Below are positions 36,800 through 63,293 of a DNA stretch of 64,000 nt, piece by piece (position 1 is the first letter of the stretch; each line of letters starts with the position of its first letter). Both the position numbers and the translations under genes were made by a program. The stretch covers positions 21,862,759 to 21,926,758 of the forward strand of contig NC_044012.1 in the NCBI RefSeq assembly GCF_900496995.4. The letters are read 5' to 3'. The notes beneath the pieces were generated by a model, which ran no database searches, was not told where the DNA came from, and saw only the letters and a list, made by a program, of their open reading frames with translations. Source of the DNA: Aquila chrysaetos chrysaetos (taxonomy: Eukaryota; Chordata; Aves; Accipitriformes; Accipitridae).

Positions 36800-36820
36800 A
36801 CTACATCTCCCAGCAGGCAC
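36800..36820 (+). promoter_or_regulatory. ZNF143/THAP11-type motif, copy 3
   Basis: ACTACATCTCCCAGCAGGCA, starting at 36800, is a long match to ACTACAnnTCCCAGCATGC. It is 57 bases before the FCSK ATG and in opposite orientation to copies 1 and 2. Confidence 0.75.
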
Positions 36821-36876
36821 CGCGGCCGCCACGCACGGGACGGGAGGGAGCGTCGCCGGGGCGGTCGGGCGCGGAC

Positions 36877-39800
36877 ATGGCGGCGGAGTGGAGCGTCGTC
36901 CTCCTCACCTGCCAGCGCGGCGGCTGCGTCTCCGCCTTCCAGCGAGGCAAGCGGCGGGGCTGGCGCTCGCCCTCTCCCCTCGGCGGGACGGGGGGTGCCA
37001 GCCCTCAGCGCCGCCGCCTTCTCGCTTGGCAGAGCTGGAGGCCCGCCGGCTGAGGGGAGGCCTGGGCCCGCGCCCCCCCCCCGCTCCTCCTGGCCGTGGA
37101 GGACCCCTGGGCCCGCCTGGGCAGCGGCGGGGCCACCCTCAACGCCTTACTGGTGGCGGCCGAGCACCTCAGCGCCCGGGCGGGCTGCACGGTGAGGGGC
37201 TTTCTCCCGGCTGGCGAGGCCGGGGGGGAGTGGGGTGACCGTCCCCTCCCCGCTGAGTGTCCCCTGCTCTGCTCTCCCAGGTGGTGACCTCCGACGTCCT
37301 GAGGGAAGCCCGCATCCTCATTCTGCACATGGTGAGAGCCGACCGGCAGCCCAGCCTGGGTCCCCTCCATCACACCCTCTCCCTCCCTGTGACACCCCCC
37401 TGTCCCCCGCAGGGCCGTGACTTCTCCTTCGACGACTGCGGCCGGGCCTTCACCTGCCTGCCCGTGGAGGAGCCCGGCACCCTGGCCGAAGCTCTGGTCT
37501 GCAACCTGGACAGTCTGCTGGGGACCATGACGCACCGGGTCTGTGTGTGGCCTGTGGGATGGGGCCCTGGGCTTGTGCCGTGTGATGCTGGGCACCCTGG
37601 CGTGGGGGTGGGTTTGGCTCACTCTGAAGCCTTCGGGGTGCCCTTAGCGGGTTCCTAGCGGGGCAGGAAGGGTGCTGGGTGCCCCACAAGGGCCGGGCCC
37701 CTTCTGTGCGATCGCTGGGCATGTGGCCCTTCTCTCGACAGCTCTGTGTGGGCTCCCCGCCTGGTGTGTGGGTCTGCAGCACTGACATGCTCCTCACCGT
37801 GCCCTCGGCACCAGGTGAGTGGGTGCCAGCCTTGCCTCCAGCACCCACTTTGGCTCGGGACAGGGGTCGGAGCTTGCAGTGGCACAGCTGGTTCAGCCTG
37901 CGCTGTGCTCCCATGAGGGTGTGGATGCTTGGGCATTGCTGACCCGTGTGTGGTTGGGAGCATCCGTTGTGCCTCCAGCAAGGTGGCCGAGGCTGGACGC
38001 TGCTGTCACCGCCTCTGCCGTGCGCTCGGTTTTCAGGCAGTTGTGCCCAGTGTGGGTATGTTCACTGCCCCAGCGGGCACTGGTCTCTGTCCCTCTTTCC
38101 AGGGATTGACTGGGACGGCTTCCAGGGCGTCAGAGTGATCGCGGTGCCCGGGAGCCAGATGTATGCCAGGAACCATGGGGTCTACCTCACCGATGAGCAG
38201 GTTGGTAGCAGCTTGCCCTTCAAGGGACATCCCTTGGAGGCGCAGGGGTCCCCACTCTTTTGGTCCCTTGGGTGCTGGGGTCCCAGCCCTGCCATGGCTG
38301 CTTGGCTTGGGGCTTCCCGAAGAGCTCATCAGGGTGGTCTCGCTCACAGGGACTGGTGCGCGACATCATCTACAAAGGCACGGAGGCCCAGATCCGGCAG
38401 TGTGCGAGGCCTGACGGCACCGTCCCACTGGTACGGCATGACTTGGGCGTCGGTGGCCCTGCCAGCCCTGTCCCTTGTGTCACCACAGCTGTGGCCTCAG
38501 TCCCACTGTGCCCTAGCAGGTCTGCGGGGTGGTTTTCTTCTCCTCGGACGCTGCCGAGCAGCTTCTGGCCACCCACGTCATCCCTCCTCTGGATGCCTGC
38601 ACCTACATGGGGCTGGACTCAGGGGCACCGCCCATCCAGGTGACAGCCCCTCTGTGCGGGATGGCACCCATCGCCCCATGGGTGCTGCTGCTGGGCATCT
38701 CTGTAGGATCTCTTTGCCCACACACTGCCAGATTTGGGTGGGAGAGGTGGCGGGAGGGGAGCACCCAGCAGCAGCGTGGGGGTCAGGATGGCTGCACTGG
38801 CCAGCCTGGCTGCACCCAACAGGTCCCTTCTCTCCCCAGCTCTCCCTTTTCTTTGACATTGTGCTGTGCATGGCAAGGGGGATGACAGAGGAGGATTTCG
38901 TGAAGGGTGGCGGTGACGCCAGCGCGAGGAGCGCCCGCTCCGTGCTGTGGACAGCTCTCCGTGCCTTCCCTCTTAGCATGGGTGAGTGATGCTGTGGTGG
39001 GTGCACATGACAGGACCCATTCCTGAGTCCTCTTTGCCTGCGTGGGGAGAGATGAGGTGGTCAGGGCTTGGCATCCGGCTGTTTCTCCCCACAACTGCGG
39101 GTCCCCAGATCTTCTCTCCCCACCCCTTCGACTGGGGATGTTCAACCTGGCTGCCCTTGGCTCATGTGAGTATCAGGCACACCCACATTTGCCTTCAGTA
39201 TGCTGACAGCTTTCCTGCCCCTCTGCAGCCTGCATCCCCGACGCATCCTACGACTACATGACCACATCTGCAAGCGACCACATCCGCAGCCTGACGCTCC
39301 TGCCCGGCTCTGCCAGCCACCTCCGCTTCTGCAAAACAGCCCATTCCCACGTGGATGTATGTCCTTTCATGCCCAGCCTTGCTCACGCATGTTTTTTGGG
39401 GATTGTTCTGGGCTGTGTGGCCAGACCCCAGTCCCACATGCCTCTGTGCCCCTGGCAGCAGCCCTGTCTTCTGGAGGATGGCTCTTCAGTCACCAACTGC
39501 CTGCTGGAAGGAGCCGTGCGGCTGGCGGCTGGCAGTGTCATCCAGCATTGTCACCTCCAGGTACGTGGCTGGGGTCGGGGTGACCCTGAGTTCTCAGTGC
39601 ACTGAATGGGCAGGAGGGTGAGGTGGCCCTGGCTGGGATGGGGGACCCACGTCTGTGAGATTCGAGGTGCCCTTTCGGCTGGTGCTGTGGACCCTGGTGA
39701 CTGTCACCCTCCCCAGGCAAGGGGAGGAGGCTGTTACCACTGGGCTGTCCCTCTCCTTGGGGGCTCATGGCTGTGAGCCCTAGAGGCCATTGCCTGGCCT

Positions 39801-42800
39801 GAATTTCTGCAGTCCATGTCCCTGTAGCCCCGTGACAAAGCAAAGTGTGCTCCTCTGGCACCTGGCTCCTGCTGGCCCCAGCTTGTCACCCAGGGTGGTT
39901 GTCCCCTTCCGAGGTTGGGATCTGGCTCTGGTTTGGGGGCTGCTCTGGGACCAGCCATGCCACTCGGGGCCGTGCTACCTCTTCTGTAGGGTCCCCTGGA
40001 GATCGGTCCTGGCTGCCTCCTCTCGGGCCTCGCTGTAGGCTCCTCGCCAGCCCTGCAGGGCTGTCCGCTGCGCGACATTGTCCTGCAGGGCCACCATGTT
40101 CGGCTACGTGACCTGCCCTGCCGTGTGTTCACTCTCACTGGCCGCCTCGACGACTGGCAGGTATGGGGGTGGTGAGGTGGCGCGAGGCTCCCCGCGAAGG
40201 TGGGGTGTAACCAGCCCCTCCATCTCCCTGCAGAGCCCTGCCGAAGAGGCCACCTACCTGAATGTGCCCTGGGCTGAGTTTTTCCGTCGGACGGGCATAC
40301 GGTAGGTGCCATGTGCCAGGATGGGACAGGAGACCCAGGTCCCCTGGGGATGGCTGCACTGGGAGGTGTCACGGTCACCCCAACCCATCCTGCATTCTGG
40401 CTCCCCTCCTGGAAGGTGTCCTCGCGTCCCAGGGTGGTGCTGACGGGCTGTCCCTCCATCAGGGAAGGGGACCTTTGGGATGCCGAGACACCGCGGAGGA
40501 GCCGCTGCCTGCTCAGTGCCCGGCTCTTCCCGGTGCTGCACGCCTGCGAAGCGCTGGGGCTGGACGACGTGCTGTGGCTGCTGGCCCCGGCGGCAGTGGC
40601 TGGCAAGCGGCTGGCATGCTGGCGGACGGCCTGGCGCATGTCCTGGCAGGAGCTGTTGCCCTGCCTGGACAAGGCGGCCGAGTTGGGAGCCCGCCGGGCC
40701 CTCTTCTTCCTGCAGGGCCAGCGCAAGGTGCGGGCGGTGCTGCTGGGGCGCCGGGACAGCAGCCTCCTGCCGCTCGCCCGCAGTGCTGTCCACGAGGGCT
40801 ACCATGAGGCCGTGCTGGGCACGCTGGATGAGGGTGAGCTAGACTCGCAAGAGCTGTGTCTTGCATCTCTGGGAATTGGGGCTGTTTGGTGCTCCCCACC
40901 CCCTCCAATGATGCCACCCCTCCCATTGCAAGATCCCATGGGGGTGCACCCCCAGGGCATCCAACAGGCCAGGGTGGGTGCGAGCCATGCGAGTCCCACT
41001 CCCCTGGAGCCGGCTTATCGCAGAAATGGGCTGGTTTGGGGTGACCTGCAGCCTGGCTGTGGCTTTGCAGTCTCCTTTTATTTTCTAGTTGCCTCCACGG
41101 CTGGTGACGCTGGCATTGCAGCACGGGCGCTCGCCTGCATTGCCGAGGTCCTGGGCTGCATGGCACGAGGGGAAGGGGGCTTGCGGAGTGGGCCCGCTGC
41201 CAACAGGGAGTGGGCCTCGGCTTTTGGGCGCCTGGAGAGTGGGGACATTGCTGGCGGTGTCCGGGAGCTGGCCGCCGAGCGGCAGAAGTGGATGAGCAGG
41301 TGAGGCTGGGGCTGGTGAGCAGCAGCGGCCCCATCCCAGGCATCAGCGCAGTCAAGGAGCCGTGGCAGTGGGCTCAGCGTCCCTCTCTTCCCAGGCCGGC
41401 TCTGCTGGTGAGAGCGGCTCGGCATTACGAGGGGGCTGAGCAAATCCTCGTCCGGCAGGCAGTGATGTCCTCGTGCCGGTTTGTCACAGTGGGGCAGGCG
41501 GAGCTGCCACCCTTGGGGCACTGGGTGCAGGTGTCGTGTCCGGCCCGCCTGGACCTCTCTGGTGAGCACATCCCCCCAGCCAGATGATCCGTGTCTCACC
41601 CTCGTGACGTTGGGGAGCTGATGGTGAGCCTTGGCAGGCGGCTGGAGTGACACCCCCCCCATCACGTATGAGCATGGGGGGGCCGTGGTGGACGTGGCAG
41701 TGCTGGTGGATGGGTGCCGGCCCATCGGTGCCCGGGTGCGGCGCATTAGTGAGCCGGAGCTGCGCCTCGTCAGCCTTGGCGGGACGTCACGGAGTGAGGC
41801 AGTGGCAGAGCAGGTGTGCCGAGAGCTGGAGCACTTGCAGGATTACTGCCAGCCGCACGCGCCAGGTGAGGTGTCACCAGCCACACGGCCTGGCTCTGTA
41901 CATGTGATAACCCCTTAGTGTCCTGACCCCGTGGTGCCAGGTTAGCCCTTTTTGGGGACGGTGGGGTGAGGGAGCAGGTAGCGCATTGGGCGTCAGCTTT
42001 GCTTTCTCTTTTTGTTTTCAGGAGCCTTGCTCAAAGCTGCCTTCATCTGCACCCAGGTCGTGCAGTTCCCCTCGCAGAAACCCCTGCAGGCCCAGCTGAT
42101 GGAGAGCTTCGGGGGTGGGTTTGAGGTGCACACCTGGTCCAAGCTGCCCCATGGGTCTGGCCTCGGTAAGTCTGCAGGGAAAGGGCTGGGGAGTCCCTCG
42201 CTGGTGCCAGGGATTCTCTTCTGCTGCCAGCACTGGGATGGGGTATCCCCCTTGCTGCCCCACGACTGGGAACCCGGCCCCAGCTCTCACAGGCATGTGC
42301 GGTGCCTTGCTGCCCTGGCCCCGCCTGTGCTCCCTGCAGGTACCAGCAGCATCCTGGCAGGAGCGGTGATGGCATCGCTGTACCGGGCGGCCGGGAAGGC
42401 TGCCAGCACCGAGTCCCTCATCCACGCTGTGCTGCACCTGGAGCAGAGGCTCACGACAGGTAGGGGTTGGGGGGAGCAGCCAGCCCACAGGGAGGGGAGC
42501 TGCAACGGTGGCTGAGGACCCTCTGCCCTGCAGGCGGTGGTTGGCAGGACCAGGTGGGCGGGCTCGTGCCCGGCATCAAAATCGGGAGGTCGAAGGCCCA
42601 GCTGCCGCTCAGGGTGGAGGTGGAGAAGATCCCGGTGCCCGACAGTTTTACCCAGACCCTCAACAATCACTTGCTGCTGGTGTACACGGGGAAGACTCGC
42701 CTGGCCCGCAACCTGCTCCAGGTAATGCCTGGGTGCCCCTGGGTGCCGCAGGCTCTGGCCTCTGCTCCCCCCTGTGGCCTTTGGTGCCTGTCCCCTTTGC

Positions 42801-44105
42801 TGGTGCAGAGTCTTGCCACCCCAACGGGAGCTGGCACCAAAGGCTGCGGGTGCAGCATTACCTCCCCGGGAGCTGCTGGAGCCAGGAGGATGGCGACAGG
42901 GATGTTCTGGCCTCTTGCAGGATGTGGTGAGGAACTGGTATGCCAGGCTGCCCTCCACCGTGCAAAACGCTGACGTGCTGGTGAGCAACGCCGAGGAGTG
43001 TGCCCAGGCCTTGAGGCAAGGTGTGAGCCCCCTTTCCTGGGTCAGGCCGACCCTTTTAATGACTGAAGAAACACAGACTTCCTTGGGGAGACACTGTGCA
43101 GTCCTGGGGGTGAAAAGGCTGGGGGGTTGCAGGCTTTTGCAGCTGCAGAAGTCTCAGATCTTCCCACTGGCATGTTACAGGCAATGCCCCAAAATTCAGG
43201 CTTGAGTGAAGATTTGAGGAAGGGGGAGTTAGACACGCCAAGTCTAGTTGATTTTCTGTGAGCCATCCGTGATGGGGCTGGGGGCCATGCCTAACCTGTG
43301 TGGTGGATTCATTTGGCCTTTAGCTGCTGGGATGCTGCGGAGGGGAAGCCGGAGCATTAAAGCAAGCAAATTCCCCCATGGAGGATTAAAAAATAAACAG
43401 CAACATAACAGAGCTGGGTTTGCTTGCTTGGCAGGCAGAGCTGGGAGGAATTGGGTAGATGAGAAGGCGGAATTTATCTTGGGCTGAGCAGGAAAGGCAG
43501 GGACAGGTTTCTGCCTCTTGAGCAAGAAATAGAGGCAAATAGTTTGCCCCTGCAGGTAACCTGCCACTCATCGGCAAGTGTCTGGACCGCTACTGGCACC
43601 AGAAGAAATGCATGGCCCCTGGGTGCGAGCCACTGGCTGTCAGGCGCTTGATGGATGCTCTACGGCCCTACGTCTACGGGCAGTGCTTGGCTGGGGCTGG
43701 TGGTGGTGGCTTCCTTTACGTCTTAACCAAAGTCCCTCGGCAGAAGGAGGCTTTGCACCAAATTCTAGCAAAAAACGAGGTGAGATATGAGCTCCCAGGT
43801 GGTTCACTGTCACAGGCGGCTTCCAGATGCTCGCTTTATATAGCACAAGCACTAGAAGCATCTCGCCCCGCTACGAGTGGGATGAGATTGCTTGTCCCCT
43901 TAGCCTTCCCCAGGACCTTGGAGGTGAGAACAGGTCCCTTGCTGGCTCCTGCCCCAACCTGTAACTCTTTTTTTTTTTTTATTTCTAGGGACTGGGCAAC
44001 TTCAGCATCCACAGCATCGCAGTGGACATGAGCGGTTTCTCTGTGGAGGTTGTGGGATGTGATCTGAAGGACGGTGCTCACCCTGGAGAGGACATGGCTG
44101 TGTGA
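36877..44105 (+). CDS. FCSK: FCSK, L-fucose kinase (complete, 23 exons; one-base offset in exon 2)
   Basis: A cytosolic kinase making L-fucose-1-phosphate for the GDP-fucose salvage pathway. Exons: 36877-36946, 37033-37191, 37281-37331, 37413-37538, 37742-37814, 38103-38200, 38350-38430, 38520-38639, 38840-38981, 39229-39356, 39459-39560, 39990-40160, 40234-40301, 40463-40833, 41089-41299, 41395-41561, 41638-41865, 42022-42165, 42340-42459, 42534-42721, 42921-43020, 43556-43779, 43989-44105. The product is about 1085 residues (human 1084). The N-terminal half is nucleotidyltransferase/fucokinase-like, with [10 protein letters not shown] near residues 53-62. The C-terminal half is a GHMP kinase: GGWSDTPP (about 713-720), the ATP-binding PHGSGLGTSS (about 831-840) and [11 protein letters not shown] (about 1019-1029). 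The first intron uses a GC donor (36947). In exon 2 the ten-C run at 37072-37082 leaves the downstream frame off by one; nine C would fit, so a homopolymer error is likelier than a broken gene. All later phases are perfect. Confidence 0.95.
36947..37032 (+). other. 86-bp GC-AG intron 1 of FCSK
   Basis: The exon ends CGAG and the intron begins GCAAGC; the acceptor TTGGCAG precedes AGCTGGAG. No GT donor nearby restores FQR-ELE, which is the conserved junction. AG|GCAAG is the known consensus of GC-AG introns. Confidence 0.8.
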
Positions 44106-44603
44106 AGGCCTTCAGCCCTGACCCACTCCCAGCAGATATGCAGAGCAAGGGAGGGAGCAGCCAGCTGCCTTCCAAAGCAGGGAAATTCTCACTGCTTCTC
44201 TAAAGCTCCTTCAGCCAGCTCCAGCAGGTGCCTTAGGTCTCAATGTGGCCTTCTTGTGCTGCTGCATGCCCCAAAAGCCACAGGGGCTGGAAAAGCTGTG
44301 ACGAGCTGGGCAGGCAAAACCGTCCCTGGAGAGTGGTCCTGCTGGAAGCACAGTTTGCTAGGGCCTCCAGGCTGATTTTGGGGGTTCACTCCAGTTTTCG
44401 TGGTTCTCCAAAGGGAAAAGTATAGCATTTGTGATGCTGCCTCTAGCAGGAATCTTCAGGCTCTTCCAGCAGCACAGGCCCGTGCTGTCTGTTCGGCGTG
44501 CAATGCTCCTGCACCAAGGATGCACCCAGATGTGGAATCAAGTCCCTCTCCCATGCTGAAAGACTATTTCTGCAGCAAGTTACGAGTCCCTGCAGTCTCA
44601 TGG

Positions 44604-44609
44604 AATAAA
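44604..44609 (+). terminator. FCSK polyadenylation signal
   Basis: AATAAA 500 bases after the stop codon, followed by a GT-rich stretch. The transcript probably ends near 44.62-44.64 kb. Confidence 0.7.
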
Positions 44610-44639
44610 AAAGCTTGTTCCCAGTATGTGTTTATGCCC

Positions 44640-45005
44640 CTCTGTCCCTAGCAGGGCTCCTCCCTCCCCGCAGGATAGCAAGGGCCCAGCCATTTGAGGG
44701 GCAAAGCTCTTCTAGGGGTGGGTATGGCAGAACTTGGGTGCAGGGGCTGGTCATCGCCCTCCATAGCCCTGCCTGATAGGGGACAGCACGGGAGTGCTGC
44801 TACAAGCAGCAGCCAAGCGGCAGGCTGGCACCAGGTTCCATCTCAGAAGTGTTTGTACTCATGATATACCAGAGCCAGCTGGGGCAGGAAGATTCTCTTG
44901 ATGCTGTGTCACAGGGTAGAAGAGGAGAAACTGTGGGCAGCTCTTGTCCCGCATCTCTCCAGCTCCCTCCGGGCCCACAGACACACACACGCCACCCGAG
45001 GCTGC
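44640..45005. other. intergenic gap between convergent FCSK and COG4
   Basis: About 360 bases between the two poly(A) regions, with no gene or recognisable repeat apart from a short CA run near 44981-44990. Confidence 0.6.
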
Positions 45006-45022
45006 TGCTTAGCCAGGCGAGG

Positions 45023-45028
45023 TTTATT
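45023..45028 (-). terminator. COG4 polyadenylation signal
   Basis: AATAAA on the minus strand, about 630 bases beyond the COG4 stop. It gives a short 3' UTR ending about 400 bases from the FCSK 3' end. Confidence 0.65.
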
Positions 45029-45656
45029 TACACAGTAGTTGTACAGGGCACAGCAAGCCAGCAGGGACACAGCCCCACTTCTTACAGCGGCTTTCTAGGG
45101 ATTTTCCCAAGCACCTTCCCTACAAGGAAATATTCCTTTTCCCTTCAACAGAATGGTCCCCATTGCCACTAGGAGAGAGCCAGGGCTCAGGATTTGTAGG
45201 ACTCAGTAGCTGAGCCTTGAACTGGTGGCACAGAAGGAACACTGCAGCCAGCAGCGTGGGCAGAGCACTCTCTGCAGACCCATATTTGAACCACACCACA
45301 ACAGCCCCCAAATTTCCTGACCTGTGGCCTCTCGCAGGGCAGCGGAATGAAGGGATTCAGGAGGTAGCACAAGCTTGTCCCTCAGACTAGCATGTGTTTT
45401 CAGAAACTGTCATGCTGCTCTCAATGTGAGAGATTCCTCTGCTGCCTTGTTTCTGCTCCCACAAAAGGATGGCAGCTCTTCTTCCTGGGCCCAGGAAAGC
45501 CCTTTGCTCTGAGGAGCACGAGCAGAAGGGCAGACATCACCCCATCCCCACACCATCTAACAGCCAGCCAGCCCCAGGGCAGGACCTGGGCAGGCTCCAG
45601 GGCTGCAGCCCTCCTGCTGTTACCTCCAGCGCAGTGCTGACCCAAGCACCGACCAA

Positions 45657-60867
<15,211 letters not shown>

Positions 60868-61179
60868 CTTGGGGTGCAGTGACGCGGCCGATACCGCCGC
60901 GAGGCCCGTCGGGCCTGCCGTGGGCGGTGCCTGAGCGTTTGCGGCCGCTCGGTTCCGCCTGGCGGCGCGGGAGGCTCACGCTCCCCCGGCGCTTTACGCT
61001 TGAAGGCGGTTGTGGGGGGGGGTTCGGAGGTTCTTGGTACGGGGAGCGGCTGCCGTCGCCCCGCGATCATTCAGGCGCCGCTTCGGGCAGCCTCTGCCGC
61101 CACAGGGCGGGCGCGCGCCGGGCCTCGCGGAAAGCCCCCCGAGGAGGCGCGGGAGGGCAGCGCGCAGGCGCGGGCCTCA

Positions 61180-61251
61180 TGGCGGAGGGGGTTGGAGGCG
61201 CGCCCGCCTAGACAGGACCAGAATCCACCGCCATCCGCCTCCATCAGTACG
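61180..61251 (+). other. SF3B3: SF3B3 non-coding exon 1 (5' border approximate)
   Basis: The donor CAGTACG followed by GTAAGG lies at 61251/61252 in the CpG island. It would splice to the acceptor TTGCAG at 62010-62015, which opens the exon containing the SF3B3 ATG. The transcription start cannot be fixed from sequence. Confidence 0.55.
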
Positions 61252-62058
61252 GTAAGGGCGGCCCGGCCGCGCCGCGCCCGCCCAGTGGCGGCCCCTCGGC
61301 TGGGGAGCCGCGGTACGGGCCGCCATTTTGGCGGGGAAAGCGGCCACAGGCTCTCGGGGCCTGGCCTCTGGGGCGCGGCCGGGCCGGGCGTTGATCCGTG
61401 GCCGGTTCCCGGGGGTTGCGGCCTTGTTCCCCGCAGGGTGTGGGGAGTCCGCCCGGGGTGCGGGGCGGTGCTGGGCGACGGGCCCTGGGGGGGGGCTGGG
61501 CAAGGCTCAGGGCGGCTGAGGGCCGGTTCCCCTGGCCTGGGGCCTGCAGGAGCCGGCGGAACGAGTGCGGCGGCTTGTGTGGAGCTGGGGTTCCCTCCCG
61601 CCTCTGCTCCGGGGAAGGGAATCGACTCCGGCGCTCGCTCTAAGCTGTTGTGGGTTGCTCGGCTGTAAACGAAACGGCGAGATCAGTGAGGTGTAAGGGC
61701 GTAGGGCACATCTAGAGGGATTCCCTAACTTTAGTTTCTGAACAGCTAAAACCGCGAGAGGAGTAATTAGCTGGAAGTCCTGGTCAGTTATGCGGCAGTA
61801 AGGAGCTCAGCTGTCGCTTGGCAGTCTGGTTGCCTTTGGGAGAGCCTTTTGCCTTGTAGTATTAATAAATACCAAATAACTTCAGCTGGGCGACAGTCAG
61901 TCTTCTAATGTAAACATGATACATGAGAACAAATAAGAGGGCAGCAGTTTTCTCTCTGTGCTGTATGAAAGACCTTGCTTTTGAAAAGTATCTATTTTTG
62001 CTCTACTTGTTGCAGACCTAGTGGAGCTACGATAAGGTGAAGTGAGCCCATTGCCAAC

Positions 62059-62886
62059 ATGTTTCTCTACAACCTGACGTTGCAGCGTGCCACCGGCATT
62101 AGCTATGCTATCCATGGCAATTTCTCAGGTAATTTTTCCTCCCTTCATGCTTCTTGTCTTGAGCTCTTTCGGATAGTAGAGGAAAAAATGCGTTTGTCCT
62201 TTAGTTGGTTTGGTTGTTGAAGCTCATCTGTTTCAGCATAGCATTAGTGTTTTGCTTGTATGTTATCGTTTGCTCTTGAGCATGTTACTTGAGTTGTTGT
62301 AACTTGTGGAAAGATCAAGAGAAGTTCAGCTTGATTAGCTATAGGTTTAATTTATTATTTTGTCCACTTTCCTGATCTGTTAAAAGGTGCTCGAGCAAAG
62401 GTGGCGCCTACTGTGGTGAATAAGTTGCTCTGAATTTCTCCACAGTAATCATAAAACTCTTCGGCGTTTAGTAGTTGCGAAGTTTTATCATCTTATAGTG
62501 CTTCTTGAAGTTGCATGTTCTGCTGTGTTGTTGCTAACTTCGTGCTTTGGCTTCTTTAGGAACGAAACAACAAGAAATCGTTGTTTCCCGAGGCAAGATC
62601 CTGGAGTTACTCCGCCCTGATCCCAACACAGGGAAGGTTCACACCCTGCTGACCGTGGAAGTGTTCGGAGTCATTCGCTCCCTCATGGCCTTTAGGCTGA
62701 CAGGTGGGACCAAAGACTATATCGTCGTGGGTAGCGATTCGGGACGCATTGTTATTCTGGAGTACCAGCCCTCAAAGAACGTGTTTGAGAAGATTCATCA
62801 GGAAACCTTTGGCAAGAGTGGATGTCGCAGAATCGTTCCAGGCCAGTACTTGGCTGTAGACCCAAAGGGCCGTGCTGTCATGATCA
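62059..62886 (+). CDS. SF3B3: SF3B3 (SAP130), splicing factor 3b subunit 3, N-terminal part
   Basis: SF3B3 is a 130-kDa component of the SF3b complex of U2 snRNP, acting in branch-point recognition in the nucleus. It is built of three beta-propellers like DDB1 and CPSF1, and also occurs in SAGA-type acetyltransferase complexes. Coding exons visible: 62059-62128 (exon starts at 62016) and 62560-62886. They encode the first 132 of about 1217 residues, beginning [13 protein letters not shown]; the second exon starts [20 protein letters not shown] after the split glycine. Both are almost identical to the human protein. The second exon ends with a GTAAGT donor in the middle of the serine codon after VMI. 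The next exon, expected to encode AIEKQK, was not found before 64000, so the gene continues beyond the window. Confidence 0.97.
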
Positions 62887-63211
62887 GTAAGTCAGTCTGT
62901 TGGCTTGTTTTCTCCTTATTTTTTTTCCTCCTGTCTTGCAGATATTTATTTTGGAGCAAGTTTCTGCCAGGTGTAATTGGAAGTGTGTCTCAGGCAGTTT
63001 GTTAGGCTATGAGACGTGTCAAGGAGAATGCAGGCATTCAGAATAGTTCCTTGACATGGATGGAATCGCACAAATTAATTCTAACACTGGGCCAAAACAA
63101 TTTGGAAAGAGGCCAGCTTGCTTAATGGTGCGCAGAGCCCTGAAGTGTGATGTCTGGGAGAGAAGTTGGGATTGCAGGCATTGGTGCTACAGCATAGTCA
63201 GTCAGCTCCCA

Positions 63212-63293
63212 CAGCCTGAAATGATGTTATGAATTCATGTCTCTTCTCTGAGATGTATCATGGAGACAATTAGATGCATTTCTGATCAGGCTT
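63212..63293 (+). ncRNA. SNORD111: box C/D snoRNA, SNORD111-like, in SF3B3 intron
   Basis: Terminal stem GCCTGA (63214-63219) pairs perfectly with TCAGGC (63286-63291). A C box ATGATGT (63221-63227, one mismatch to RTGATGA) follows the 5' stem and a D box CTGA (63282-63285) precedes the 3' stem. An internal D' box CTGA lies at 63248-63251. Upstream of D', TCATGTCTCTTC (63235-63246) is the exact complement of GAAGAGACATGA, a segment of vertebrate 28S rRNA as I know it; the fifth base before D' pairs with a G. SF3B3 is the known host of SNORD111, which guides a 28S Gm, so both location and guide agree. It is about 80 nt and would be released from the spliced intron. Confidence 0.85.

Larger units (their letters stand above)
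35600..37200. promoter_or_regulatory. CpG-island promoter region of FCSK (and probably ST3GAL2)
   Basis: Extremely GC- and CpG-rich DNA spans the FCSK start codon and the inferred non-coding first exon of ST3GAL2. It carries three ZNF143/THAP11-type motifs (separate entries). There is no TATA box at a useful position. This suggests dispersed initiation in both directions, about 0.6-0.8 kb apart. Confidence 0.65.
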
